From: Streptomyces sp. RerS4
GTDB taxonomy: Bacteria > Actinomycetota > Actinomycetes > Streptomycetales > Streptomycetaceae
Direction: 5' to 3'
NCBI RefSeq assembly: GCF_023515955.1
Contig: NZ_CP097322.1
Span: forward strand, 2,544,001-2,608,000
Length of the DNA: 64,000 bases
Part shown: piece by piece, positions 54,566-64,000 of the stretch
How positions within the stretch are numbered: position 1 is the stretch's first letter
Layout: the number at the start of each line of letters is the position of its first letter
The notes under the pieces: model-generated
Told to the model about the DNA's origin: nothing
Databases searched by the model: none
What the model saw: the letters and a program-made list of their open reading frames with translations, nothing else
Program-made: the position numbers and the translations under genes

Positions 54566-55516
54566 ATGAGTTACCACCAGCCGGGCCCGTACGGGCAGCA
54601 GCAGCCGCAGCAGCCGGGGCCCTACGGGCAGCAGCCCCCGCCGCCGAACCCGTACGGGCAGCCCGCCGGGCAGCCCGGCTACGGATACCCCCAGCAGGCC
54701 CCGCCCGGCGTCCCGCCGCAGGGCTACCCCCCGCAGCCCCCGCAGCCGGGCTACCCGCAGCAGCCGCCGCCCGCGTACGGCTACCAGCAGCCGCAGCAGC
54801 AGCCCCCGTACGGCGGCATGCCCCCGCAGGACCCCCCGAAGAAGTCGAAGGCCGGAGTCGTCATCGGCGTGATCGTGGCCGTCGCGGTCATCGCGGGCGG
54901 CGGCTGGTACTTCCTGGGCGGCTCCGAGGGCGAGATCTCCGACGCCACCAAGGGCTACAAGCTGGTCGCGCCGCCGTCGGTCGGCGAGTTCCAGAAGAAC
55001 CCGAAGTACGAAGAGAAGCCGATCACCGACGAGGAGAAGAAGCAGGTCCAGGCCGCCGGCATCATCGACGCCGGCAAGGCGGGCATGAGCTACACGGCCG
55101 GCGACCCGAAGAACGCCCTGACGGCCAAGGGCCTGAGCTTCAACGGTTACTTCGGGCGGATCGGCAGCCCGGACAAGTCGGTGGACGCCTACTTCGCCAC
55201 GGCCCAGATGAACGCGGCCAAGAAGAACGACAAGGTGAACGTCGAGCTCGTCGGGACCCCCAAGGCCATGACCCCCGCCGGTTTCAAGGGCGCCGTGATG
55301 AAGTGCCAGGAGGTCAAGTTCACCGCGAAGGACGCGACGGTCAAGGGCCCGAAGGAATCGATCATGCCCCTCTGCGTGTGGGGCGACTACAGCACCCTGG
55401 GCACCGTCACGGCCGCCGACCCGGCGGCCTCCCTCACGGGCAAGGCCGGCTACACCCTGGAGCAGGCCGCGGACCTCACCGCCAAGCTCTACAACACCGC
55501 CCGCGTCAAGAACTGA
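54566..55516 (+). CDS. Pro/Gln/Tyr-rich single-pass membrane protein, function unknown
   Basis: The 316-residue product starts MSYHQPGPYGQQQPQQPGP; residues 1-95 are low complexity (PQQPGYG-type repeats) and cytoplasmic. A KKSK positive patch and one membrane helix (AGVVIGVIVAVAVIAGGGWYF, about 98-118) follow, then a folded outside domain of about 195 residues with two Cys (MKCQEVKF and PLCVWGDY) that may form a disulfide. AGGGGGACG precedes the ATG. The layout resembles other Streptomyces sensor-like anchored proteins; no family name is certain. Confidence 0.82.
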   Translation: MSYHQPGPYGQQQPQQPGPYGQQPPPPNPYGQPAGQPGYGYPQQAPPGVPPQGYPPQPPQPGYPQQPPPAYGYQQPQQQPPYGGMPPQDPPKKSKAGVVIGVIVAVAVIAGGGWYFLGGSEGEISDATKGYKLVAPPSVGEFQKNPKYEEKPITDEEKKQVQAAGIIDAGKAGMSYTAGDPKNALTAKGLSFNGYFGRIGSPDKSVDAYFATAQMNAAKKNDKVNVELVGTPKAMTPAGFKGAVMKCQEVKFTAKDATVKGPKESIMPLCVWGDYSTLGTVTAADPAASLTGKAGYTLEQAADLTAKLYNTARVKN

Positions 55517-55534
55517 CGGCGGCCCACGACATAC

Positions 55535-55572
55535 GAGGAGGGGCGCCCCGGATGTCCGGGGCGCCCCTCCTC
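55535..55572. terminator. Bidirectional terminator between the anchored-protein gene and clpX
   Basis: GAGGAGGGGCGCCCCGGA pairs perfectly with its complement around a two-base spacer (the loop must open a few pairs) between convergent genes. Confidence 0.88.
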
Positions 55573-55588
55573 GCGTGTGTCCTACCGA

Positions 55589-56875
<1,287 letters not shown>

Positions 56876-57028
56876 GAGGTGCTTCCCCTTCGCCTGGGAG
56901 ACGCCTGGTTCAGCGCTCCTGGTGCCTCATATCCGACGGTACCTTGCCGGGGGCCCCGTACGGGGCCCCCTTGACGTGGTTCACATCGCCGAATGCGGCA
57001 GCGTGCCCACGCCAACTGGCGGCAAGGA

Positions 57029-57697
57029 TCAGAGCGCGTTGCTCTTGCGGGTGGAGATGATCTGGTCGATCAGGCCGTACGCGAGCGCGTCCTCGGCCGT
57101 GAGGATCTTGTCGCGCTCGATGTCCTCGCGGATCTTCTCGATCGGCGTGGTCGAGTGCTTGGCCAGCATGGTCTCCAGCTGGTCACGCATGCGCAGGATC
57201 TCGTTGGCCGCGATCTCCAGGTCGGAGAGCTGCTCGCGGCCGGTGCCGCCCGAGGGCTGGTGGATCAGCACGCGGGCGTTCGGCAGCGCCATGCGCTTGC
57301 CGGGGGTGCCGGCGGCCAGCAGGACGGCGGCGGCGGAGGCCGCCTGGCCCATGCAGACCGTCTGGATGTCCGGCTTCACGAACTGCATCGTGTCGTAGAT
57401 CGCCGTCAGCGCGGTGAAGGAACCACCGGGGCTGTTGATGTAGATCGAGATGTCGCGGTCCGGGTCCATCGACTCCAGGCACAGCAGCTGCGCCATGACG
57501 TCGTTGGCGGAGGCGTCGTCGATCTGCACGCCGAGGAAGATCACGCGCTCCTCGAAGAGCTTCGCGTACGGGTCGTACTCGCGCACGCCCTGCGAGGTGC
57601 GCTCGACGAAGCGCGGGATCACGTAGCGGTTGTCCACCTGCGGGCCGGAGTAGAGGCCGCTCGCGGAGAAGTTGTTCTGCATCTGGGTGTTCACCAT
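57029..57697 (-). CDS. clpP2: ATP-dependent Clp protease proteolytic subunit ClpP2
   Basis: Serine protease subunit of the Clp complex. The 222-residue product has catalytic Ser121 (MGQAASAAA), His146 (RVLIHQPSG) and Asp196 (IERDKI), and a longer N-terminal propeptide than ClpP1. It lies 80 bases after clpP1. In actinobacteria ClpP1 and ClpP2 form a mixed tetradecamer, which the tandem arrangement fits. Confidence 0.97.
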   Translation of the reverse strand: MVNTQMQNNFSASGLYSGPQVDNRYVIPRFVERTSQGVREYDPYAKLFEERVIFLGVQIDDASANDVMAQLLCLESMDPDRDISIYINSPGGSFTALTAIYDTMQFVKPDIQTVCMGQAASAAAVLLAAGTPGKRMALPNARVLIHQPSGGTGREQLSDLEIAANEILRMRDQLETMLAKHSTTPIEKIREDIERDKILTAEDALAYGLIDQIISTRKSNAL

Positions 57698-57777
57698 CCT
57701 GGTGGCGTTGCGCGGGCTGAGGGTGCCTGGAACGGGCGGGCGGGCGTACGGTGCCCCGTACGCCGGGGCCGGGGCGG

Positions 57778-58395
57778 TCAGGCCCCGGTGCCGCCGCCGC
57801 CCGGGACCAGGGACGCGGCGGAGATGATCTCGTCGATCAGGCCGTAGTCCTTGGCCTCCTCCGCCGTGAACCAGCGGTCGCGGTCGCCGTCGCGGATGAT
57901 CGCCTCCACGGTCTGGCCCGAGTGGTGCGCGGTGATCTCGGCCATGCGCTGCTTGGTGCGCAGCAGGTACTGGGCCTGGATCTTGATGTCCGAGGCGGTG
58001 CCGCCGATGCCGGCGGAGCCCTGGTGCATCAGGATGTCGGTGTTCGGGAGCGCGAAGCGCTTGCCCTGGGCGCCGCCGGTGAGCAGGAACTGGCCCATCG
58101 AGGCCGCCATGCCCATGCCGATGGTGACGACGTCGTTCGGGATGTACTGCATGGTGTCGTAGACCGCCATGCCCGCCGTCACCGAGCCGCCGGGGCTGTT
58201 GATGTACAGGTAGATGTCCTTCTCCGGCTCCGCGGCCAGGAGGAGGAGCTGCGCCGTGATCTTGTTGGCGATCTCGTCGTCGACCTGCTGGCCGAGGAAG
58301 ATGATGCGCTCGCCGAGCAGCCGGTTGTAGACATGGTCGCCGAGGCCACCACCGATGGACGGCTCACCCGCGGCGTAAGGCTTCAGATTCGTCAC
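57778..58395 (-). CDS. clpP1: ATP-dependent Clp protease proteolytic subunit ClpP1
   Basis: The 205-residue product has catalytic Ser99 (GMAASMGQF), His124 (ILMHQGSAG) and Asp173 (GDRDRWF), and INSPGGSV lining the active site. It shares the fold but only part of the sequence with ClpP2 next door. A perfect match to the ClgR operator lies 165 bases upstream of the start, so activation of clpP1-clpP2 by ClgR is expected, as described in S. lividans. ClpP1 loss there blocks aerial development. Confidence 0.97.
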   Translation of the reverse strand: MTNLKPYAAGEPSIGGGLGDHVYNRLLGERIIFLGQQVDDEIANKITAQLLLLAAEPEKDIYLYINSPGGSVTAGMAVYDTMQYIPNDVVTIGMGMAASMGQFLLTGGAQGKRFALPNTDILMHQGSAGIGGTASDIKIQAQYLLRTKQRMAEITAHHSGQTVEAIIRDGDRDRWFTAEEAKDYGLIDEIISAASLVPGGGGTGA

Positions 58396-58559
58396 GTATC
58401 CACCTGCTCGTCTCCGACGGCCACATGCCGTCTCAGCGTCTCGTTCTGGGGCGCGGACCTACCGGTGGTGCGAAGCCCTCCGGCGTCGGGTACTCCCGTG
58501 CCCTCGTATTCATGGACCCTAACGCGCAGGTAGGACAACGCCATCCCGCTTCCCGAACT

Positions 58560-58573
58560 GTTCGCTCGGAGCG
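58560..58573. promoter_or_regulatory. ClgR box upstream of clpP1
   Basis: GTTCGC-TCGGA-GCG matches the published ClgR operator form GTTCGC-N5-GCG exactly. It lies between the tig terminator and clpP1, where the known S. lividans site is. The motif is written on the plus strand. No clear -35/-10 pair is seen downstream, as expected for an activator-dependent promoter. Confidence 0.8.
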
Positions 58574-58605
58574 CAAGCTCCGCCCGCCTTCCGGCGGGTG
58601 TGCGG

Positions 58606-58637
58606 AAGGGCCCGGACACGCTCGCGTCCGGGCCCTT
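58606..58637 (-). terminator. Terminator of tig
   Basis: AAGGGCCCGGAC pairs perfectly with GTCCGGGCCCTT around an eight-base loop, 33 bases beyond the tig stop. Confidence 0.88.
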
Positions 58638-58670
58638 CGGGGCACTGCTCAGTGGGCTTCGCCCGGGGTG

Positions 58671-60062
58671 TTACTTGGCCTCGTCGGCCTCGGCGGCGTC
58701 ACCCTCGACGGCGGCCTCGACGACCTCGGCGGCCGTCTCGGTCTCGTCCTCGTCGTCGGAGAGGTCGATCTCCTCACCGTTGGTGTCGACGACCTTGGCC
58801 TTCTCCACGACGACCGCGAGGGCCTTGCCGCGGGCGACCTCGCCGACCAGCATCGGGACCTGGCCGCCCTCGACGACCGCCTGGGCGAACTGGTCGGGGG
58901 ACATGCCGGAGGACTGCGCGCGGCGCATGAGGTGCTCGGTGAGCTCCTCCTGGTTCACGCCCAGCTTCTCCTTGTTGACCAGCGCGTCGAGGACGAACTG
59001 GGTCTTGATGCCCTTGATGGCCTGCTCGGTGGTCTCGGCGTCGAACTCCTCGACCGTCTTGCCCTGGATCTCCAGGAACTTCGCCAGGTCAAGGCCCATC
59101 TGGCCGAGCTGGTGGTGCTCCAGGTTGTGCTTGCGGGTCTGGACCTCGTCCGCGAGCAGCTTCTCGGGGATCGGGACCTCGACGAGCTCCAGCAGCTTCT
59201 CCAGGACGCGCTCCTGGGCCTGCGTGGCCTGGTCGTACTGCTTCATGTTCTCAAGGCGCTTGCGGCTGTCGGCCTTCAGCTCTTCGAGGGTGTCGAACTC
59301 GCTCGCCATCTGGGCGAACTCGTCGTCCAGCTCCGGCAGCTCACGGGCGGAGACCTTGGTGACCTTGACGGTGACCTCGGCGTCCTTGCCCTCGGCGGAG
59401 CCGCCCTTCAGCTGCGAGGTGAAGGTGGCCTCGCCACCGGCCTCCAGGCCCTTGACGGCCTCGTCGATGCCGTCGAGGAGCTCGCCCGAGCCGATGGTGT
59501 AGGAGACGTCGGAGGCGACGCCGTCGGCGAGCACCTCGCCGTCGACCTTGGCTTCGAGGTCGATGGTGACGACGTCACCCTCGGCGGCGGCGCGCTCGAC
59601 GTCCTTGGTGGACGCGAAGCGACCGCGCAGCTGCTCGACCGACTTCTCGACGTCCTCGTCCGAGACCTCGACCGCGTCGACCTCGACCTCGATGCCGGAG
59701 TAGTCCGGGATCTCGATCTCGGGGCGGACGTCCACCTCGGCGGTGAAGGACAGCAGCTCGCCGTCCTTCAGCTCCTTGATGTCGACCTCGGGCTGGCCCA
59801 GCGGGTTCAGGTCGGCCTCGTTGACCGCCTCGGTGTAGAACTTCGGGAGGGCGTCGTTGACGGCCTCCTCCAGCACCGCACCGCGGCCGAAGCGCTGGTC
59901 GATGACGCGCGCGGGGATCTTGCCCTTGCGGAAGCCCTTCACCGTGACCTGCTGGTTGATCTTCTTGTAGGCCGCGTCGAGGCTGTCCTTGAGCTCCTCG
60001 AAGGGCACCTCAACAGTGAGCCGAACCCGAGTCGGGTTCAGGGTCTCCACGGCGCTCTTCAC
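58671..60062 (-). CDS. tig: Trigger factor
   Basis: Ribosome-bound chaperone and prolyl isomerase. The GTG start at 60062 ([20 protein letters not shown]) follows AAGGAGACCG; an upstream frame adds 14 unsupported residues. The 463-residue product has the ribosome-docking signature GFRKGKIP (about residues 43-50), an FKBP-type domain ([14 protein letters not shown] to GEATFTS), the helical arms, and an acidic Asp/Glu/Ala tail. It is the first gene before the clp cluster but ends at its own terminator. Confidence 0.97.
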   Translation of the reverse strand: MKSAVETLNPTRVRLTVEVPFEELKDSLDAAYKKINQQVTVKGFRKGKIPARVIDQRFGRGAVLEEAVNDALPKFYTEAVNEADLNPLGQPEVDIKELKDGELLSFTAEVDVRPEIEIPDYSGIEVEVDAVEVSDEDVEKSVEQLRGRFASTKDVERAAAEGDVVTIDLEAKVDGEVLADGVASDVSYTIGSGELLDGIDEAVKGLEAGGEATFTSQLKGGSAEGKDAEVTVKVTKVSARELPELDDEFAQMASEFDTLEELKADSRKRLENMKQYDQATQAQERVLEKLLELVEVPIPEKLLADEVQTRKHNLEHHQLGQMGLDLAKFLEIQGKTVEEFDAETTEQAIKGIKTQFVLDALVNKEKLGVNQEELTEHLMRRAQSSGMSPDQFAQAVVEGGQVPMLVGEVARGKALAVVVEKAKVVDTNGEEIDLSDDEDETETAAEVVEAAVEGDAAEADEAK

Positions 60063-60244
60063 GGTTCGGTCTCCTTGTGGCTGACTGCTGGGGGTTCGCC
60101 GCATCGCTGCGATTCAGCGGTTCGGCGGATTCGGCCCGGTACATCAGACACACGGGCACGCAGTTTGCATAGTAACCGCAAGCGGCAATCAGCCCACAAC
60201 GCGATCTTCGTGAGAGATCCCGTGCGGGGGGTATTGCTGACTGG

Positions 60245-60318
60245 TCGGGGTGGCCGGATTCGAACCGACGACCTTCCGCTCCCAAAGCGGACGCGCTACC
60301 AAGCTGCGCCACACCCCG
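60245..60318 (-). tRNA. tRNA-Pro (anticodon TGG)
   Basis: A 74-base cloverleaf on the minus strand. Acceptor CGGGGTG pairs with CACCCCG, the anticodon stem TCCGC/GCGGA encloses loop TTTGGGA with anticodon TGG, and the T arm contains GGTTCGAATCC. CCA is not encoded. Confidence 0.97.
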
Positions 60319-60495
60319 TCGGTGCGACACGTAGGGTACATGCCCGGAGACCCTCCGACGCCCCCGGTTTTCCCGGCGGGCCCGCCGGGCCGGCGCCCGA
60401 GGGCCGGCGCGGCGCCGAAAGGGGTGTGCGCTCCCCCCGCGCGACCCGCTAGGATGCTGTCCGTGCCGCGGTCCCCGACCTGCGGCGCGCGTGTT

Positions 60496-60566
60496 GCGGG
60501 TGTAGCTCAATGGTAGAGCACTAGTCTTCCAAACTAGCTACGCGGGTTCGATTCCCGTCACCCGCT
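60496..60566 (+). tRNA. tRNA-Gly (anticodon TCC)
   Basis: A 71-base cloverleaf. Acceptor GCGGGTG pairs with CACCCGC, the anticodon stem CTAGT/ACTAG encloses a loop with anticodon TCC, and the T arm contains GGTTCGATTCC. CCA is not encoded. It is divergent from tRNA-Pro. Confidence 0.97.
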
Positions 60567-60575
60567 CTCTACGGC

Positions 60576-60616
60576 TCAGGGCCAGGTCAGAGGACGTTTC
60601 CTCGACCTGGCCCTGA
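60576..60616. terminator. Bidirectional terminator after tRNA-Gly
   Basis: TCAGGGCCAGGTC pairs perfectly with GACCTGGCCCTGA across a 15-base loop, between the tRNA (plus) and the small membrane protein gene (minus). Confidence 0.85.
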
Positions 60617-60651
60617 CGCGTTTCCGGGCCCGCTGCGTGGGCGCCGGCGCG

Positions 60652-60846
60652 CTAGAGCTTGATGCCGGCGATGGTGTCGGCGAGGGAGTTCAGGAAGCGG
60701 TTCACGTCCGGGGCGATGGAGCTGGACGCCAGGAAGAAGCCGAAGAGGACCGCGACGATCGCGGGGCCGGCCTTGATGTGCTTGCCGCGGATCAGGATCA
60801 CCAGGATGATCGCCAACAGAACCACGACTGACAGCGAAATGGCCAC
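60652..60846 (-). CDS. Small two-helix membrane protein, function unknown
   Basis: The 64-residue product MAISLSVVVLLAIILVILIRGKHIKAGPAIVAVLFGFFLASSSIAPDV has two hydrophobic helices joined by a basic loop (RGKHIKAG) and ends in an amphipathic segment (VNRFLNSLADTIAGIKL). GAAGGTG stands upstream of the GTG start. Small proteins of this type are widespread in Streptomyces, but I know of no function. Its clean frame and two clear helices support a true gene. Confidence 0.75.
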   Translation of the reverse strand: MAISLSVVVLLAIILVILIRGKHIKAGPAIVAVLFGFFLASSSIAPDVNRFLNSLADTIAGIKL

Positions 60847-61022
60847 TACTGATCACACCTTCGGTCGTCCCCTGGTCGGCCCGGGGCGTACGGCCGTGCG
60901 TATCCCCATACGCACCATCCTCCCACCAACACGCCCGCGCTATCCGTCTCGTGACGAATCACCATGGCTTCCTTCGCGCCAAGTGGGTCCGGAATGGCCG
61001 CATTTCGGGCATGCCGGCGGCG

Positions 61023-61478
61023 TCAGGGCGCGGTGATGCCGAGGAGGGAGCGGACGCGGGCGTACTTCGCGGTCAGTCGCTCGCGGGTGGGCGCGTCGAG
61101 TACGGAGAGACGTACGGGGTCGGCGTTGTGCGCGAGGTCGGCTTCCTTGACGAGGACGGCGCCCGGCGTGGCGAGGATGCGGGCCGCGTACTCCTCCAGG
61201 GGTTCTCCGGGGCGTTTGGTGAGGGCGAGGACGATGGCCTTGACCGCTGGGGGAAGGGCGGCGTCGGCCAGCCAGGCGGGGGTCAGGGCGTCGTCCTCGA
61301 TGGCGTCGTGGAGCCAGGCGGCGGCCTGCTGGTCGGGGCTGCCGCCGCGCAGGCGGACGCCTTCGGCGACGGCTGCGAGGTGCTCGGCGTAGGGCCGGCC
61401 GGCCTTGTCCGTCTGGCCCTCGTGCGCCGCGCGGGCGAGGGCCTCGACCTCGGTCAGGGTCAGGGGGCGGTTTGTCAT
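61023..61478 (-). CDS. HD-domain protein (SpoT-hydrolase-like)
   Basis: The 151-residue product has the metal-binding pattern of the HD superfamily: H19 (ARAAHEGQTDKAGRPYAEHL), H33, and the HD pair H57-D58 (AAWLHDAIEDD), then a distal Asp (KEADLAHNAD). The layout resembles the hydrolase half of RelA/SpoT and stand-alone (p)ppGpp hydrolases, but it is short, and the substrate is only a guess. Its ATG overlaps the stop of the upstream decarboxylase gene (ATGA), so the two are translated together. Confidence 0.88.
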   Translation of the reverse strand: MTNRPLTLTEVEALARAAHEGQTDKAGRPYAEHLAAVAEGVRLRGGSPDQQAAAWLHDAIEDDALTPAWLADAALPPAVKAIVLALTKRPGEPLEEYAARILATPGAVLVKEADLAHNADPVRLSVLDAPTRERLTAKYARVRSLLGITAP

Positions 61479-62866
61479 GTGAGCTCCTTCGCCGCCGTAC
61501 TCAGGGTCTCGGCGACCCGGTGCGCGTCGGCCCGCGTGGTACGCCAGTTGGAGAACGCGGCCCGCAGCGCGGGGGTTCCCGCGTAGACGGTGGGGGTCAG
61601 GAAGACGTCGGCTTCGACGGCCCGGCGCAGGGCGGTCAGGCGCTCGGCGGTGGGGCGTTCGGTGAGGGTGAAGCAGACGACGTTGAGGCGGACGGGGGCG
61701 AGCAGCCGCAGGGCCGGGTCGCGTTCCAGGGCGGCGCCGAGTGCGTGGGCGCAGGCGATGTCGCGCTCGACGATCTCCCGGTGGCCGGTGCGGCCGTAGG
61801 CGCGGAGCGTGAACCAGGCGGCGAGGGCGCGCAGCCGGTGGGAGTTCTCGGGGGTGAGGTGCACCAGGTCGGGGTGGTCGCCGAGGGGACCGAGGTAGGC
61901 GGCGGAGTTTTGGAAGACGCGGGCCTGGAGGTCTTGACGGCGGGTGAACTGGACGGCGCTGTCGTAGGGGACGTTCAGCCACTTGTGGAGGTCGACGCAG
62001 AGGGAGTCGGAGGCGTCGAGGCCGGCGGTGAGGTGGGCGTGGTCCGGGGAGAGGGCGGCGAAGGCGCCGAAGGCGGCGTCGGTGTGGAGCCAGAAGTCGT
62101 GGCGTTCGCGGAGGGCGGCGATGGCGGGGAGGTCGTCGAAGTCGACGGTGTTGACGGTGCCGGCGTTGGCGACGACGACGGCGGGGCCGGGCGTGTCGGC
62201 GAGCGCCCGGTCGAGGGCGGCGGGGTCGACGGCCTCGCGGCCCGGGAGGGTGGGGACGGCGACGAGGGATCCGCGGCCGAGGCCGAGGACGGAGAGGGCC
62301 TTGGCGATGGAGGAGTGCGGGGCGCCGGAGAGTACGCGGACCGGGCCGAGGGCCGCCGCTCCGTCCTCGGCCGGGGAGACGCCGAGGCGTTCGCCGAGCC
62401 ATTCGCGGGCGATGGCGAGGCCGGTGGTGTTGGACATGGTGGCGCCGCTGACGAAGGTGCCGGTGTGGGCGGCGGAGAGGCCGAAGAGGTCGCGGAGCCA
62501 GGTGACGGTTTCGCGTTCGAGGTCTTGGCCCGCGCCGTCGAGGGCGGAGTTGGAGTTCTGGTCGTGGGTGGCGGTCAGCCAGTCGCCGGCGAGGGCGGCG
62601 GGGGTGGCGCCGCCGGTGACGAAGCCGAGGTAACGGGGGCCGGCGGAGGCCGACAGGCGCGGGGCCCAGCGGCTTTCGAACGCGGCCAGCGCCGCTTCGG
62701 TGCCGGTGCCGTGCTCGGGGAGCGGCTCGGGGTCCGGGAGGGAGTCGACGGGCGGTACGACGACGGGTCGGGCGTCGAGCCCGGCCAGCGTCGCGGCGGC
62801 GGCGCGGCGGGTGGCGTCGAGCAGTTCGGGCAGGCGCGCGAGGTCGTCGGCGAGGGTGCGGTCCAT
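61475..62866 (-). CDS. PLP-dependent decarboxylase (group II, aromatic/L-amino-acid type)
   Basis: The 463-residue product has the fold-I PLP enzyme core: GFVTGGATPAALAGDWL, SGATMSNTTGLAIARE, HTDAAFGAF (cofactor Asp), and VDLHKWLNVPYD with the Schiff-base lysine near residue 295. This is the family of glutamate, tyrosine, histidine and DOPA decarboxylases; the substrate is not visible. It lies upstream of and is coupled to the HD-domain gene. A GC-rich minisatellite follows on its 5' side. Length and motifs are intact. Confidence 0.93.
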   Translation of the reverse strand: MDRTLADDLARLPELLDATRRAAAATLAGLDARPVVVPPVDSLPDPEPLPEHGTGTEAALAAFESRWAPRLSASAGPRYLGFVTGGATPAALAGDWLTATHDQNSNSALDGAGQDLERETVTWLRDLFGLSAAHTGTFVSGATMSNTTGLAIAREWLGERLGVSPAEDGAAALGPVRVLSGAPHSSIAKALSVLGLGRGSLVAVPTLPGREAVDPAALDRALADTPGPAVVVANAGTVNTVDFDDLPAIAALRERHDFWLHTDAAFGAFAALSPDHAHLTAGLDASDSLCVDLHKWLNVPYDSAVQFTRRQDLQARVFQNSAAYLGPLGDHPDLVHLTPENSHRLRALAAWFTLRAYGRTGHREIVERDIACAHALGAALERDPALRLLAPVRLNVVCFTLTERPTAERLTALRRAVEADVFLTPTVYAGTPALRAAFSNWRTTRADAHRVAETLSTAAKELT

Positions 62867-62879
62867 GGCGGCACGCTAG

Positions 62880-63535
62880 AGGCCGGACGGGACGCGGGAA
62901 CGGTCCAATCACGGGGGATTGGCCGGCCGGCGGCCGATGGGGGGCTGGGGAGGTTGGGGCGCGCCGGGGCCGGACCGGATCGGGGCGCGCCCGCACGGGG
63001 CCGCAGGGGCGAGGAAGCCAGGCCTGGGGAAGGGTCAGGGCCGGCGCCGCAGGGGCCGGGCGGGCCGGTGCCCGCAGGGCCGAGGCGGACCCCGGGCACC
63101 GCAGGGCCGAGGCGGCCAGGGGCCGCAGGGCTGGGGCAGCCAGGTGGCCGCAGGGCTGGGGCAGACCGGCGGCTCAGGGCGGGGACGGCCGGCCTGGGGA
63201 AGGGGCAGGGTCGGCGCCGCAGGGCCGCAGGGCCGGGGCGGGTCGGCGCCGCAGGGGCCGCAGGGCCGGGGCGGGTCGGCGCCGCAGGGCCGAGGCGGGC
63301 TGGCGCCGCAGGGGCCGCAGGGCCGGGGCGGGCTGGCGCCGCAGGGCCGCAGGGCCGGGGCGGGCTGGCGCCGCAGGGGCCGCAGGGGCCGCAGGGCCGG
63401 GGCGGGCTGGCGCCGCAGGGGCCGCAGGGCCCGGGGCGGGCTGGCGCCGCAGGGGCCGCAGGGCCCGGGGGGCAGGGCCGGCGCCGGGGAAGCGGTGGAA
63501 GGGACGGGAAGCGGGTGGTGGGAGCCTGGTCTGGG
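62880..63535. repeat. GC-rich minisatellite
   Basis: About eight units of 25-42 bases (GGCGCCGCAGGGGCCGCAGG followed by GCCGGGGCGGGCT, with variants lacking part) run from about 63213 to 63480, preceded by looser repeats of GGGGCCGCAGGG words from 62960. The unit length changes by whole CCGCAGGGG sub-words. Open frames on both strands here encode Gly/Pro/Ala repeats and are repeat artefacts. The gap holds no credible gene. Upstream promoters of the decarboxylase may lie in 62867-62950. Confidence 0.85.
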
Positions 63536-63561
63536 GCGTGGGTGCGTTCTAAGGTCATCGG

Positions 63562-64000
63562 ATGATCACAAAGGGGCGGGGTTGGGCGCGGGCGGCCGGG
63601 GGTGTGGTCCTCGCGGGGGGCGTTGGTGGGGTGCGGGACGACGGTGGCGTCGGAGGGCGCCGGGGCCGGTGGGCCCGTGGCGGTGCCGAGCGGGATCGTG
63701 CGGGCCGAGGAGTTGCCGAACCGGGCATCCGTCTCGCCGAGCCCCTCGCCCACGGCCTGTGAAGGCGGCGCGCGGCTCGTCGAGGGGGTCGGGAACGCGG
63801 CGATGGGGCTGCGGGTGGCCGACTTCCAGCTGATCAACTGCGGGACCGGGGACTACGTACTGAACGGCTACCCGGACATCCGGCTGCTGGACGGCCAGGG
63901 GCGGCCCGTGGAGGTCAAGGTCGGGCACGGTGCGAACGGCGTGACCGTCATGGACAGCTTCGACGCGCCGCCCCGGAAGGTCACGCTCCGGCCGGGACAG
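63562..64000 (+). CDS. DUF4232-type lipoprotein, frameshifted and cut by the window end
   Basis: ATG at 63562 follows AAGG and encodes a basic N-terminus and hydrophobic h-region (MITKGRGWARAAGGVVLAGG). After the six-G run at 63615-63620 the frame must shift by one base, giving LVGCGTT, a lipobox with the lipid-accepting Cys, then ASEGAGAGGP and a Ser/Pro linker. The folded part reads VADFQLINCGTGDYVLNGYPDIRLLDGQG and continues past 64000; it resembles DUF4232 extracellular domains. Removing one G restores the frame, so this is either a sequence error or a real homopolymer frameshift. Confidence 0.75.

Noticed and set aside
62575..63837. A collagen-like Gly/Pro/Ala/Cys repeat protein on the minus strand, and similar frames on the plus strand
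   Set aside because: They are translations of the minisatellite in arbitrary frames, overlap the decarboxylase, and lack a ribosome site or any non-repeat domain.

Overview
The window looks like part of a Streptomyces (or close actinomycete) chromosome core. Base composition is very GC-rich with strong GC third-position bias, start codons are often GTG, many neighbouring genes overlap by ATGA or GTGA, and the gene order (comEA-leuS-rsfS-nadD-proA-proB-obg-rpmA-rplU-rne-mreBCD-ndk-folC-valS-clpX-clpP2-clpP1-tig) is the one I know from Streptomyces. No insertion sequence, prophage, plasmid function or CRISPR array is visible.

Layout. (1) 1-4.7 kb, minus strand: DNA-uptake genes comEC (frameshifted, cut by the window start) and comEA, a DegV-type lipid-binding protein and a membrane/coiled-coil protein. 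(2) 4.8-12.7 kb, minus: nadD, an LCP/LytR_C wall protein, rsfS, a GpgP-like phosphatase with an apparent CTG start, two identical tRNA-Ala genes around a small CxxC protein, then leuS behind a leucine leader peptide and terminator. (3) 12.8-19.5 kb: an M48 protease, two related membrane proteins sharing an FDEDFVR motif, proA, a repeat-filled gap, a small protein and proB. (4) 19.5-28 kb: cell-surface glycopolymer genes: GtrA/GtrB pair, a GT2-TagF fusion, a GT4 enzyme, galE and a second GT2 enzyme. (5) 28-38.8 kb: obg, L27, L21, RNase E/G (5' part frameshifted), a DUF2344 protein, a repeat-built membrane protein and a B12-type radical SAM protein. (6) 38.8-47.8 kb: CYTH-CHAD protein, then the rod/spore-wall cluster rodA-pbp2-mreD-mreC-mreB, ndk, a DUF4233 protein and folC. 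(7) 49.4-54.4 kb: a second MreB-like gene, an orphan histidine kinase, valS. (8) 54.5-60.1 kb: a Pro/Gln-rich anchored protein, clpX, clpP2, clpP1 (with a ClgR box) and tig. (9) 60.2-64 kb: tRNA-Pro, tRNA-Gly, a small membrane protein, an HD-domain protein coupled to a PLP decarboxylase, a GC-rich minisatellite and a broken DUF4232-type lipoprotein running off the end.

How it fits together. Much of the window serves envelope growth: the LCP protein, the FDEDFVR pair, the glycosyltransferase/TagF cluster and the mre-pbp2-rodA block plausibly belong to one wall and spore-wall programme. The rest is protein synthesis and quality control (leuS, valS, obg, L21, L27, rsfS, tig, clp), proline and NAD synthesis, and RNA decay.

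Caution: comEC, the 5' part of rne and the last gene all carry frame changes at G or C runs. The simplest reading is single-base sequence errors, so these frames should not be over-interpreted.
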